Origin: CAYUKK01 sp964445305
GTDB taxonomy: Bacteria; Acidobacteriota; Aminicenantia; Aminicenantales; UBA8522
Assembly (NCBI GenBank): GCA_964445305.1
Contig: CAYUKK010000058.1
Span: 1 to 12,026 of the forward strand
DNA length: 12,026 bases
Direction: 5' to 3'
The position numbers and the translations under genes are program-made. A model generated the notes under the pieces. It was given only the letters and a program-made list of their open reading frames with translations. It did no database searches and was not told the origin of the DNA. Positions 6,687-12,026 of the stretch are shown here, piece by piece. Within the stretch, counting starts at the first letter, position 1, and each line of letters opens with the position of its first letter.

Positions 6687-6825
6687 AGCAGGCCGGAGGG
6701 GAACAATGGTCAGTGTCTCGGGTAAGGTCGGCCCCCGAACCTCGCCACCCATCGGCTTCGTGACCAAAGCCGAACCCCTGTCGCTGCAGGGGTTACCGGG
6801 ACTTACGCCGGGCCATTCATCCTCG
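6660..6825 (+). ncRNA. Candidate stand-alone HEARO/omega RNA (IscB guide-RNA scaffold class)
   Basis: This is a compact plus-strand fold. GGCCTG (6660-6665) can pair with CAGGCC (6689-6694), and AGGTCGG (6725-6731) with CCG-A-ACCT (6735-6742). CGGCTT (6753-6758) pairs with AAGCCG (6767-6772), and AACCCCTG (6773-6780) with CAGGGGTT (6787-6794). GTAAG (6722-6726) can pair at long range with CTTAC (6802-6806), as a pseudoknot would. The order GGGTAAGG, two hairpins, GGGACTTACG and then CCATTCATCC is what I remember of HEARO RNAs. Those elements are reported to insert in front of ATGA or GTGA, and here ATGA follows at 6826. No IscB or TnpB gene adjoins, so it would be a solo copy. In that class the guide comes from sequence just 5' of the scaffold; the left end here is uncertain. 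The family match is from memory and unverified. Confidence 0.5.
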
Positions 6826-6877
6826 ATGAGAGTTTTGATAGTATCGTGGGAAAAAGATGCTTTCCTTCTCCCGAGGC

Positions 6878-6906
6878 TCGAATATGCGGCGGAAATGCGC
6901 TATATT
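6878..6906 (+). promoter_or_regulatory. Weak candidate promoter of fprA
   Basis: TATATT (6901-6906) lies 37 nt before the fprA ATG. At 17-base spacing the -35 position (TCGAAT, 6878-6883) matches the consensus at only three of six bases. No better promoter is seen between the putative RNA element and fprA. Confidence 0.25.
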
Positions 6907-6942
6907 AATTAAAGGTCTCATTATGAAGAAAGGAGGCAGGAG

Positions 6943-8145
6943 ATGCCGGTGCGCCAAATCAAACCGGATGTGTTCTGGGTCGGGGTCAATGACAGGACGA
7001 CTGACCTTTTTGAGGGGCTGTGGCCCATCAGTCAGGAGGGAGTTTCCTACAATTCCTATCTGATTAGTGATGAAAAAAAGGTTATTATCGACTTAACAAA
7101 ATCGGATATGGCCGATGAATTTCTGAGTCAGCTTGAAGAAATAACCGATATTTCCCAGGTTGACTATCTCGTTGTTAACCACATGGAGCCCGATCATTCG
7201 GGCCTGCTTCGCCTTTTTCGGAAGCTGGCCCCGCGCGCCATTATCCTCGGTTCAGCAAGGACCCAGGAGATGTTGAAAGGGTTCTACTCTATCGGAGATG
7301 GCGTTCAAGTCGTCCAGGATGGAGAAATCCTTCCCTTAGGGCGAAGGTCGCTGAAGTTCTTTTCGACGCCCTTCGTCCACTGGCCGGAGACGATGATGAC
7401 TTACGAAATTTCCCAGCGGATTCTATTTTCCTGTGACGGCTTCGGAGGATACGGAACAATCACCGGCGCTATCTTTGATGACGAATGCAAAAATTTGGCT
7501 GGCTACGAAAGGGAAGCCTTACGCTACTATGCCAATATCGTTGCCAACTACAGCCCCCGAGTTCTGGATGCTATCGCTAAGCTTGCCACCGTCCCCGTCG
7601 ATGTCATTGCTCCCTCTCACGGGCTCATCTGGCGGCGCAACCCCCACCGCATCATCGAGCTTTACAAGAAGTGGGCGGAGTTTGCGGCAGGCGAAAGACA
7701 AAAGGCCATCACCATGATTTATGGCTCCATGTACGGTCACACAGAAAGAATGATGAACGCCGTTGCTCAGGGAATGATGAGGACGAATCTGAACGTGGAA
7801 ATTTTCGATGCCGCCCGCACGCATGTCAGCTACATCCTTCCCTCGCTCTGGAGCAATGAGGGCGTGATGATCGGGGCCCCGACTTATGAAGTCAAGCTTT
7901 TTCCTCCCGTAGCCGAAATCTTGAACATGGCTGCAAATAAGGGAATACGAAACAGAAAGGCGGCCTATTTCGGGAGCTATGGCTGGAGCGGCGGCGCGCT
8001 GAAGGAGCTTAAGAAAATCATCGAATCGGCCAACTGGGAGCTCTGGGGCGAGCTTGTTTTCCGGGGTAATCCCACCGAGGAGGACCTGCGAAGAGGCGAA
8101 GAGTTCGGACAGAGCTTTGCAGAATATGTCCGGGGAAAGATCTGA
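6943..8145 (+). CDS. fprA: Flavodiiron protein (A-type flavoprotein, oxygen/NO reductase)
   Basis: A 400-residue cytosolic flavodiiron protein that reduces O2 to water and/or NO to N2O, protecting anaerobes. The N-terminal metallo-beta-lactamase-like domain holds the full di-iron ligand set: His80, Glu82, Asp84 and His85 in HMEPDHSG, His146 in FVHWPE, Asp165 in SCDGFG and His226 in APSHG. The C-terminal flavodoxin domain (from about 254) shows the FMN phosphate loop YGSMYGHTE at 260-268, then APTYE near 312-316 and FGSYGWSGGA near 343-352. The length is normal for the basic two-domain class, with no fused rubredoxin or reductase, so an external rubredoxin or similar donor is needed; none is in the window. 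The start is well set by AGGAGG (6931-6936) six bases before the ATG. The gene is complete and probably monocistronic, because the next gene has its own promoter. Confidence 0.97.
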   Translation: MPVRQIKPDVFWVGVNDRTTDLFEGLWPISQEGVSYNSYLISDEKKVIIDLTKSDMADEFLSQLEEITDISQVDYLVVNHMEPDHSGLLRLFRKLAPRAIILGSARTQEMLKGFYSIGDGVQVVQDGEILPLGRRSLKFFSTPFVHWPETMMTYEISQRILFSCDGFGGYGTITGAIFDDECKNLAGYEREALRYYANIVANYSPRVLDAIAKLATVPVDVIAPSHGLIWRRNPHRIIELYKKWAEFAAGERQKAITMIYGSMYGHTERMMNAVAQGMMRTNLNVEIFDAARTHVSYILPSLWSNEGVMIGAPTYEVKLFPPVAEILNMAANKGIRNRKAAYFGSYGWSGGALKELKKIIESANWELWGELVFRGNPTEEDLRRGEEFGQSFAEYVRGKI

Positions 8146-8180
8146 GTGCTATCCCGATCTTTCGGAAACAAGGAAAGGCC

Positions 8181-8208
8181 TTGACTCCGAAGGCAGTTCG
8201 GGTATAAT
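8181..8208 (+). promoter_or_regulatory. Sigma70-type promoter of the GT9 gene
   Basis: TTGACT (8181-8186) and TATAAT (8203-8208) are separated by 16 bases. Transcription would begin near 8215, about 100 nt before the ATG at 8315. Confidence 0.7.
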
Positions 8209-8214
8209 AAAATC

Positions 8215-8301
8215 AAGTTTTCTTTGGCCGGCTGGAGAAAACTTCTGCCCACCTACTAAATCATTTTTCCCTTTTCTGCTAAAAACAGCCGGCACTTTTT
8301 T
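8215..8301 (+). promoter_or_regulatory. Foldable leader with T6 tail before the GT9 gene: possible attenuator or loose terminator
   Basis: GCCGGCTG (8227-8234) and CAGCCGGC (8286-8293) are exact reverse complements. Just inside them AGAAAA (8236-8241) can pair with TTTTCT (8272-8277). Two bases after the right arm comes a run of six T (8296-8301), and the ribosome binding site follows almost at once. A stem then a U run inside a leader is the form of an intrinsic terminator, which would make this a transcription-attenuation site. The loop is long and A/T-rich, and I recognise no riboswitch. Confidence 0.4.
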
Positions 8302-8314
8302 AAGAGAGGAAGGA

Positions 8315-9262
8315 ATGGAGAAAATCCTCCTTTTTCGATGGGGCGGCCTGGGGGATCTTTGCGTAGCGCTCCCCTCGATCCAGCTTATCCGGAAGACCTA
8401 TGCCGATGCACGGATTACTCTGGTCTGCCAAAGAGGATACGGCGAGCTTATGGCAAAAACGCGTCTCGTCGATGCCCTCGTGGATGGCGACTCGCCGCAG
8501 TTGTTACCACTTTTTGCCGCGCGAGCCGACGAAGCGGCTGCACGGCCAGACTGGTTCCACGCGTTTGGCCTTGTTGTGGGCTGGTTTTCAGGGAAGAAGA
8601 AAGGAGATCTGGAGAGGAACCTGGAGGGTGTTTATTCGGGAAAGCTTCATCTTATCTATTATCACGACCGAATCCAAGAGCAAATGAGCGTCTTCTTTTT
8701 TCGGAAGACAGCCGAGGCGTTGGACCGGAAGGATATTTCTTTTGAGGAATGCGCCACTTTGAGCTTCGATTCAGGCGGGGCGAGGGAAGGCCCGAACTTT
8801 ATAGCGATAGAGGGAAAGAAAGGAATAGGGAAGTATATCGTCGTTCATCCCGGGAGCGGCAGCGAAGAAAAGTGCTGGCCTCTTCCCCGGTTCTTGGCCA
8901 TCCTGGAGCGTCTGGCGAGAACGGGGCTGGGAGGCGTATTAGTAACCGGCGAGGCAGAGGCGAGGATGCAGCCGATTCTGGAGAAAACGGCCCTTCCTGA
9001 GGCGTGGAGCTGGGTCCGATGTCCCTCGCTTTCTGAACTGTGCGGGCTCTTGAGAGGGGCTGCCCTCTACGTCGGAAACGATTCTGGCGTAACTCACCTG
9101 GCGGCCGCCTGCGGCGCAAGAGTGCTGGCCCTTTTCCGGAGAGACCGGGAGAATGCGTGGCGGCCATTTGGGCAAACGAAAATCCTTAGCGCGGATGACA
9201 TCGAAGATATTGAGCTTGAAGCAGTCTGGCGGAAGATATCCTATCTTCTTGCCTCAGGTTAA
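8315..9262 (+). CDS. Glycosyltransferase family 9 (heptosyltransferase-like)
   Basis: A 315-residue GT-B fold glycosyltransferase of family 9, the family of ADP-heptose:LPS heptosyltransferases. Motifs seen are the N-terminal GGLGDLCVALPSIQ (residues 10-23, with the catalytic-type Asp14), the donor-site HPGSGSEEKCWP (178-189) and GNDSGVTHLAAACGA (254-268). The length is near the family norm of about 320-350. The frame is open back to 8054, but that part overlaps fprA. ATG 8315 starts the typical first strand MEKILLFRWGGLGD and is preceded by AGAGAGGAAGGA, so it is chosen. It acts at the cytoplasmic face of the inner membrane in building a cell-envelope glycan, probably LPS core or a related glycolipid. 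No other LPS gene is adjacent, so donor and acceptor sugars cannot be assigned. It has its own promoter and structured leader. Confidence 0.92.
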   Translation: MEKILLFRWGGLGDLCVALPSIQLIRKTYADARITLVCQRGYGELMAKTRLVDALVDGDSPQLLPLFAARADEAAARPDWFHAFGLVVGWFSGKKKGDLERNLEGVYSGKLHLIYYHDRIQEQMSVFFFRKTAEALDRKDISFEECATLSFDSGGAREGPNFIAIEGKKGIGKYIVVHPGSGSEEKCWPLPRFLAILERLARTGLGGVLVTGEAEARMQPILEKTALPEAWSWVRCPSLSELCGLLRGAALYVGNDSGVTHLAAACGARVLALFRRDRENAWRPFGQTKILSADDIEDIELEAVWRKISYLLASG

Positions 9263-9331
9263 CCCCGGCCGGCACCGTGATTTCATAAGCATTTTTTCCC
9301 TTTCGGGTTCTAAAAACTCCTGTGCCTAATA

Positions 9332-9419
9332 GATGTGCAAGTAGCCACATCCTATTTGAATTCAAGAAGATAGATAAGAAAACCACAAATTTTTCACAGG
9401 GATTTCCACGCTCCTGTGA
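9332..9419. repeat. Two small inverted repeats downstream of the GT9 gene
   Basis: GATGTG (9332-9337) and CACATC (9346-9351) form one stem. TCACAGG (9394-9400) and CCTGTGA (9413-9419) form another with a 12-base loop. Neither is followed by a T run, so termination by them is uncertain. Nothing else is recognised in 9263-9470. Confidence 0.3.
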
Positions 9420-9471
9420 GTGGCGATTGCTAAATTATAGTTAGCGTTGAAGATGGAGGCAAAGCATGTGT

Positions 9472-9499
9472 TTGAAAATGAGAAAAATTGTGTTAATAT
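9472..9499 (+). promoter_or_regulatory. Sigma70-type promoter of the 154-residue protein gene
   Basis: TTGAAA (9472-9477) and TAATAT (9494-9499) are spaced by 16 bases in an A-rich context. Transcription would start near 9506, giving a leader of about 26 nt. Confidence 0.65.
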
Positions 9500-9531
9500 C
9501 AAAAAAGGAAATGGAGAAAAAGGGATAGGCT

Positions 9532-9996
9532 ATGCCCAAGAAAGATTGGAGAGAAAGCTTAAGGGCGTGTTTTGAAAACATGGACATCCTGAAAAGATGC
9601 AAGGTGGAGACAGAGGAGAATTTTCGGCAATTCTGTGAATTTATCGCTGAGCCGGCGTTCGAGGCCTTAGCTGAGGAAATGAAAAGCTATGGAGTCAAGG
9701 CGCGGTTCGGGACGGCCAAGGGAAAAGCAACATGGGTGCGGTGCAATTTTCCAAAGACCCGCATAGACCATTTCCATTACGTCATTTCATTGCCGAAGAA
9801 TTCTATTGAGCTAAGGTTGCGCTTGCAAATAAGGGGAAGAAAGACACCGAAAAGTCCTCTTCAGGAAGAGGAAAAACCCTTTTTTGAGGGGTTATCTCCG
9901 GCCCAGGTCATGAAAATAAGCAAAGAAGAGCTCATTGAACATATCATCGAAAATTATAAAGATTTTACCTTGAAAAGTCTGACTTCCCCGGAATAG
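9532..9996 (+). CDS. Uncharacterised 154-residue protein
   Basis: I do not recognise a named domain. The protein is soluble, with no signal peptide or membrane segment. The N-terminal part (about 1-52) looks helical and charged and includes FCEFIAEPAFEALAEEMKSYG. The middle (about 53-105) looks like beta strands with aromatic and basic residues (WVRCNFPKTRIDHFHYVI, IELRLRLQIRG). The end (about 127-147) is acidic and helical (ISKEELIEHIIENYKDF). Small proteins with a PAFE-x-L-x-x-E-x-x-x-x-G helix, a beta middle and an acidic Glu-x-x-x-Tyr-Lys end recur among hypothetical proteins; this resemblance is from memory. AGGGATAGG lies just upstream of the ATG, and the in-frame ATG at 9511 is closed by a TAG, which fixes the start. 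It has its own promoter and converges on the redoxin gene 12 nt away. Confidence 0.8.
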   Translation: MPKKDWRESLRACFENMDILKRCKVETEENFRQFCEFIAEPAFEALAEEMKSYGVKARFGTAKGKATWVRCNFPKTRIDHFHYVISLPKNSIELRLRLQIRGRKTPKSPLQEEEKPFFEGLSPAQVMKISKEELIEHIIENYKDFTLKSLTSPE

Positions 9997-10008
9997 CCGC
10001 CGGCGTTT

Positions 10009-10746
10009 TCATTCGACGATCAAATCCAGAATTCTGATCAGATACTCATAACTGGGTCTGTCCCATGTATTCTGGCCTATGTACTTAAATTGGAGAATGC
10101 CGTTCCTGTCCAGGAGGAAAATGCTCGGGATGAGTTGGTCGACCTTGCTGCCGCCCCATTCGGTTGTGAAAACGCCTAAACCTTTCGTGACTTTCCGCTG
10201 TTCGTCGATGAGGATAGGGAAGGGCGCAAGCGTCTGGCCTTTTTCCAGGCTCAAATCTTTTGGAAATCCCTTTTTCGACCTTTCCACCCTTGCCTTTTCT
10301 TTTTCATCTAACTTGTCGGGATCCGGGGGATATTTCCAGCTCTTGATTTTGTCCAGCTGGTCAGGGAGAACTTCCAGCCATTGACGGACAGTTTCCTTGG
10401 GATAGGGGAAGACGTAGAGGATCTCGAGGTTGTTCTTTTTTCTCAATTGCTCACGGTTTTCCAATTCGGCGAGCTCGGCGTATTTATAATGGCAAATCGT
10501 GCACCATCTTCCCTCGGCCGCGTATCCCCTGGGAAAAATGATGAGTACCTTTTTCCCCTTCAAACTGGAGAGCGTAAGCTCCCCGCCTTGAAAAACGGGC
10601 AGGGTGAAATCGGGCATTGGCTGGCCCAAAGTGACAGGGCGGATTTCCTGCTCCTGGGAGAAGACGGGAATGGAAGAAAGGCTCAGAGCTAGAATGACCG
10701 CCATCAAGCCAACGATTGTCAGTCGCCAATTAGGTTTTCTTTCCAT
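10009..10746 (-). CDS. Secreted peroxiredoxin/thioredoxin-like protein (AhpC/TSA redoxin domain)
   Basis: A 245-residue exported thiol-redox protein. A Sec signal peptide (residues 1-30, basic start, hydrophobic core, likely cleavage after VFS) sends it to the periplasm. The mature part opens with LGQPMPDFTLPVFQGGELTLSSLKGKK, the usual AhpC/TSA or TlpA-type start. VLIIFPRGYAAEGRWCTIC follows, with a CxxC pair at Cys82 and Cys85, and the fold is completed by FPILIDEQRKVTKGLGV near 176-192 and IPSIFLLDRNGILQFKYIG near 206-224. A charged Lys/Glu/Asp-rich insert (about 125-165) lengthens the domain. WCxxC suggests disulfide exchange or a peroxiredoxin with a nearby resolving Cys; peroxide, disulfide or cytochrome-maturation substrates cannot be told apart. 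AGGAGG five bases before the ATG fixes the start. It is a single gene with its own promoter. Confidence 0.9.
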   Translation of the reverse strand: MERKPNWRLTIVGLMAVILALSLSSIPVFSQEQEIRPVTLGQPMPDFTLPVFQGGELTLSSLKGKKVLIIFPRGYAAEGRWCTICHYKYAELAELENREQLRKKNNLEILYVFPYPKETVRQWLEVLPDQLDKIKSWKYPPDPDKLDEKEKARVERSKKGFPKDLSLEKGQTLAPFPILIDEQRKVTKGLGVFTTEWGGSKVDQLIPSIFLLDRNGILQFKYIGQNTWDRPSYEYLIRILDLIVE

Positions 10747-10766
10747 TTCGACCTCCTTGTGCGGCT

Positions 10767-10775
10767 ATTATAGCA
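10767..10775 (-). promoter_or_regulatory. Extended -10 promoter of the secreted redoxin gene
   Basis: On the minus strand the sequence TGCTATAAT (plus 10767-10775) is a consensus -10 with the TGn extension. No good -35 lies 16-18 bases upstream, as is common for extended -10 promoters. Transcription would start near 10760, leaving a very short leader that carries the AGGAGG (plus 10752-10757). Confidence 0.65.
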
Positions 10776-10890
10776 TGATTGCGATTTTCGTTTAGTTCCC
10801 CCCTTATGCTCTCGAAAGCTCGAGTTGATGTGCGGTTTCTTGGTGTATTTGCCTTAGATTTATAAATGAGAAAGCGGAAACCGGTCTCAA

Positions 10891-10910
10891 AAAGGAATAA
10901 AAAGGAATAA
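10891..10910. repeat. Two-copy 10-bp tandem repeat
   Basis: The unit aaaggaataa occurs twice in direct tandem, with a partial A extension before it. No role is evident. Confidence 0.5.
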
Positions 10911-11128
10911 ACTGGTAGCTGAGAAAATAACAGTGGGTACTTTCGTCTTATTGATAATCAGGGATTCGTTTGACCCAAGGATTGAAATGGGTTTTTTCAA
11001 GCCGCTTTCCTCATATGGAGGCATTTCTGGTGGACGGCATAATATTTTTGAGTTAGGGGAAGGGACGTATGACGACGAAGAGTTGGATAGATTTCAGTGG
11101 CAGAGACAGGGTGAAAATTTTTAGGTTA

Positions 11129-11157
11129 TTGACAGCATGAGGGATTCATATTATATT
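11129..11157 (+). promoter_or_regulatory. Strong sigma70-type promoter of the TPR gene
   Basis: A perfect TTGACA (11129-11134) and TATATT (11152-11157) have the optimal 17-base spacing. Transcription would start near 11164, only about 9 nt before the ATG at 11173 that opens a basic signal-peptide-like segment. Confidence 0.7.
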
Positions 11158-11172
11158 GCCCCAGCGCTTCGG

Positions 11173-11226
11173 ATGAGAAAAAAGGAATTTTGGGTTCGGC
11201 GTTTTGCTGACTGTTTTTTTTTATAA
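11173..11226 (+). other. Out-of-frame signal-peptide start ending at a T9 tract
   Basis: ATG at 11173 gives MRKKEFWVRRFADCFFL and then a TAA (11224-11226). It runs through nine T bases (11214-11222). If one T were added, or a -1 slip occurred in the run, the reading would continue as FFFIILMGGLLS into the TPR frame. Together this makes a textbook signal peptide or membrane anchor, with a basic n-region and a hydrophobic core. It may be a homopolymer sequencing error, a recent mutation or transcriptional slippage. An in-frame upstream ATG at 11137 would lie before the predicted transcription start. Confidence 0.55.
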
Positions 11227-11231
11227 TTTTG

Positions 11232-12026
11232 ATGGGGGGATTGCTCTCTAATTATCCCGCCTTCCCGGGGTTCTTTGATTCCTGGAAAGGAATAGAGAGA
11301 CAAAAAAAGATGGCCAACGCGAGTGCTCTTCGGTCGGCTGGAAGATTTGCCGAGGCGAAAATCGCGTTCGAGGAGGCGCTCGGCCTGGCCAAAGAGGAAA
11401 ATAACCGAGCTGGACAGATATTTTGTCTTATGAATATCGGCGTCCTCTCTTGGAATTTGGGGGAGGTCGGGGAATCTGTTCATTTCTATCGGAAGGCCCT
11501 TCTTCTCGCCAAAGAACTTAGGCTAATAGATAAACAGGAGGAGTGTGCTGCCGCCATAAAGATTTATGACCTCTACTCGCGCGCGAAAACGCTTCGGGAT
11601 GAGAATCGTCATGAGGAATCCGTCCAGAGTTTCAAGCAAGCCATCGACCTAGCCAGGAAGATCCACAGCCTCGAGCATGAATTGAAATGCCTTCGTCAGC
11701 TCAGTCTCAATTTCCCCGAAGAGCATGAGCAGTTTTTCCAGTTGAACAGCACAGCCCTTGAGATAGCGAAGAAGATAAAGCACCGTCTTGAAGAGGCGCG
11801 ATGTTTGAACAATATCGGGCTTTTTTATTGGAAATCTAACAAATACTCGACAGCGTTAGGTTTATTGAATGAGGCACTTTTGATCGCACGAGAAATCGAT
11901 AGGGGTGGAAAGGATGAGTCCGCCTGTTTGAATAATCTGGGAATTGTTTACAGGGAGCTGGGCGATTATGATCGGGCCCTGCGACACCTGAAAGAGGCCC
12001 TCGAAATCGACCGCACATTAAACGAT
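11232..12026 (+). CDS. TPR-repeat protein, N-terminal part, runs off the right edge (possibly a TPR-CHAT protein)
   Basis: The frame is open from 11211 to the window edge. From ATG 11232 it gives 265 residues, and an internal ATG at 11310 is an alternative start. From about residue 30 onward it is alpha-helical with tetratricopeptide repeats. Clear examples are SAGRFAEAKIAFEEALGLA, NIGVLSWNLGEVGESVHFYR, NIGLFYWKSNKYSTALGLLN and NLGIVYRELGDYDRALRHLK, which carry the spaced Gly, Tyr/Phe and Ala positions of TPRs. TPR arrays bind partner proteins. In my memory, arrays with this wording often precede a C-terminal CHAT (caspase-like) peptidase domain, but that part is outside the window. Neither start has a good Shine-Dalgarno sequence. 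The hydrophobic residues before 11232 and the basic segment before the T9 tract suggest that the true start is 11173 with a frame disruption. Gene call firm, start uncertain. Confidence 0.85.
   Translation, partial: MGGLLSNYPAFPGFFDSWKGIERQKKMANASALRSAGRFAEAKIAFEEALGLAKEENNRAGQIFCLMNIGVLSWNLGEVGESVHFYRKALLLAKELRLIDKQEECAAAIKIYDLYSRAKTLRDENRHEESVQSFKQAIDLARKIHSLEHELKCLRQLSLNFPEEHEQFFQLNSTALEIAKKIKHRLEEARCLNNIGLFYWKSNKYSTALGLLNEALLIAREIDRGGKDESACLNNLGIVYRELGDYDRALRHLKEALEIDRTLND

Larger units (their letters stand above)
6235..6942. other. Long structured intergenic region with no convincing gene
   Basis: These 708 bases separate divergent genes (GH2 leftward, fprA rightward). They are GC-rich in 6300-6540 and 6670-6825, and AT-rich at 6558-6580 and 6895-6915. 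Open frames here are rich in Arg, Ser and Pro and lack start signals or domain features. The content is inverted repeats and RNA-like folds, listed separately. Confidence 0.75.
10747..11172. other. Intergenic region between divergent redoxin and TPR genes
   Basis: It holds the redoxin promoter near the left end and the TPR-gene promoter near the right end. A 63-codon GTG-started plus-strand frame (10933-11124) lacks a ribosome binding site and recognisable features and is not called. The rest shows only a small tandem repeat (10891-10910). Confidence 0.7.

Noticed and set aside
6826..6912. Short frame MRVLIVSWEKDAFLLP... right after the putative HEARO RNA, considered as an IscB remnant
   Set aside because: It vaguely recalls the IscB N-terminus but stops after 28 codons and shows no further IscB similarity. 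If the element ends before ATGA, this is flanking DNA.
8054..8314. N-terminal extension of the GT9 protein
   Set aside because: It overlaps the end of fprA and has no homologous features. The family N-terminus and ribosome binding site start at 8315.
9997..10008. CGCCGGCG followed by TTTT between convergent genes, considered as a bidirectional terminator
   Set aside because: The palindrome has no loop and only four T bases follow, too little for a stable intrinsic terminator.
10933..11124. 63-codon GTG-started frame
   Set aside because: No Shine-Dalgarno sequence, no promoter just upstream, no recognisable protein features.
1..12026. Search for CRISPR arrays, tRNA, rRNA and transposase genes
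   Set aside because: No regularly spaced repeats, cloverleaf-like sequence, rRNA core motif or transposase frame was seen.

Overview
The window looks like bacterial chromosome from an anaerobic or microaerophilic Gram-negative organism. The reasons are an oxygen/NO-reducing flavodiiron protein, a radical SAM enzyme, a heptosyltransferase-type GT9 glycosyltransferase, a lipoprotein glycosidase and a Sec-exported redoxin. Base composition is mixed, with roughly balanced genes and AT-rich spacers. The style of the TPR protein at the right edge, together with the gene content, recalls Candidatus Aminicenantes (OP8) assemblies. That is an impression from memory, not a result.

Left block (1-3099, minus strand): a tightly packed operon. 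In transcription order it holds two paralogous D-Ala-D-Ala-ligase-like ATP-grasp enzymes, a GNAT N-acetyltransferase and a KamA-family radical SAM aminomutase that runs off the left edge. The genes overlap or abut, so they are probably translationally coupled. A TTGACA/TATATT promoter with a perfect 11-bp-arm palindrome over its -10 box lies upstream. The combination suggests synthesis and ligation of a beta-amino acid or small peptide-like product, but the product is unknown.

Middle block: 3544-6234 (minus) is a lipoprotein glycoside hydrolase of family 2 with the Asp/Glu catalytic pair of the exo-beta-D-glucosaminidase subfamily and its own promoter. Positions 6300-6830 have no convincing gene but are full of structure. 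They hold a GC-rich nested multi-stem element (6356-6501), a pair of nested perfect inverted repeats (6592-6686), and a compact plus-strand fold ending just before ATGA that resembles a stand-alone HEARO/omega RNA (the IscB guide-RNA scaffold class) with no IscB gene beside it.

Right block: fprA (6943-8145, plus) is followed by a GT9 glycosyltransferase (8315-9262, plus) that has its own promoter and a long, foldable, T-tailed leader. Next come an unknown 154-residue protein (9532-9996, plus) behind a strong promoter and a convergent secreted peroxiredoxin/thioredoxin-like protein (10009-10746, minus). The window ends in a TPR protein (about 11232 to the edge, plus). The hydrophobic start of that protein appears to be separated from a good basic signal-peptide N-terminus by a T9 homopolymer, which suggests slippage, a mutation or a sequencing error.
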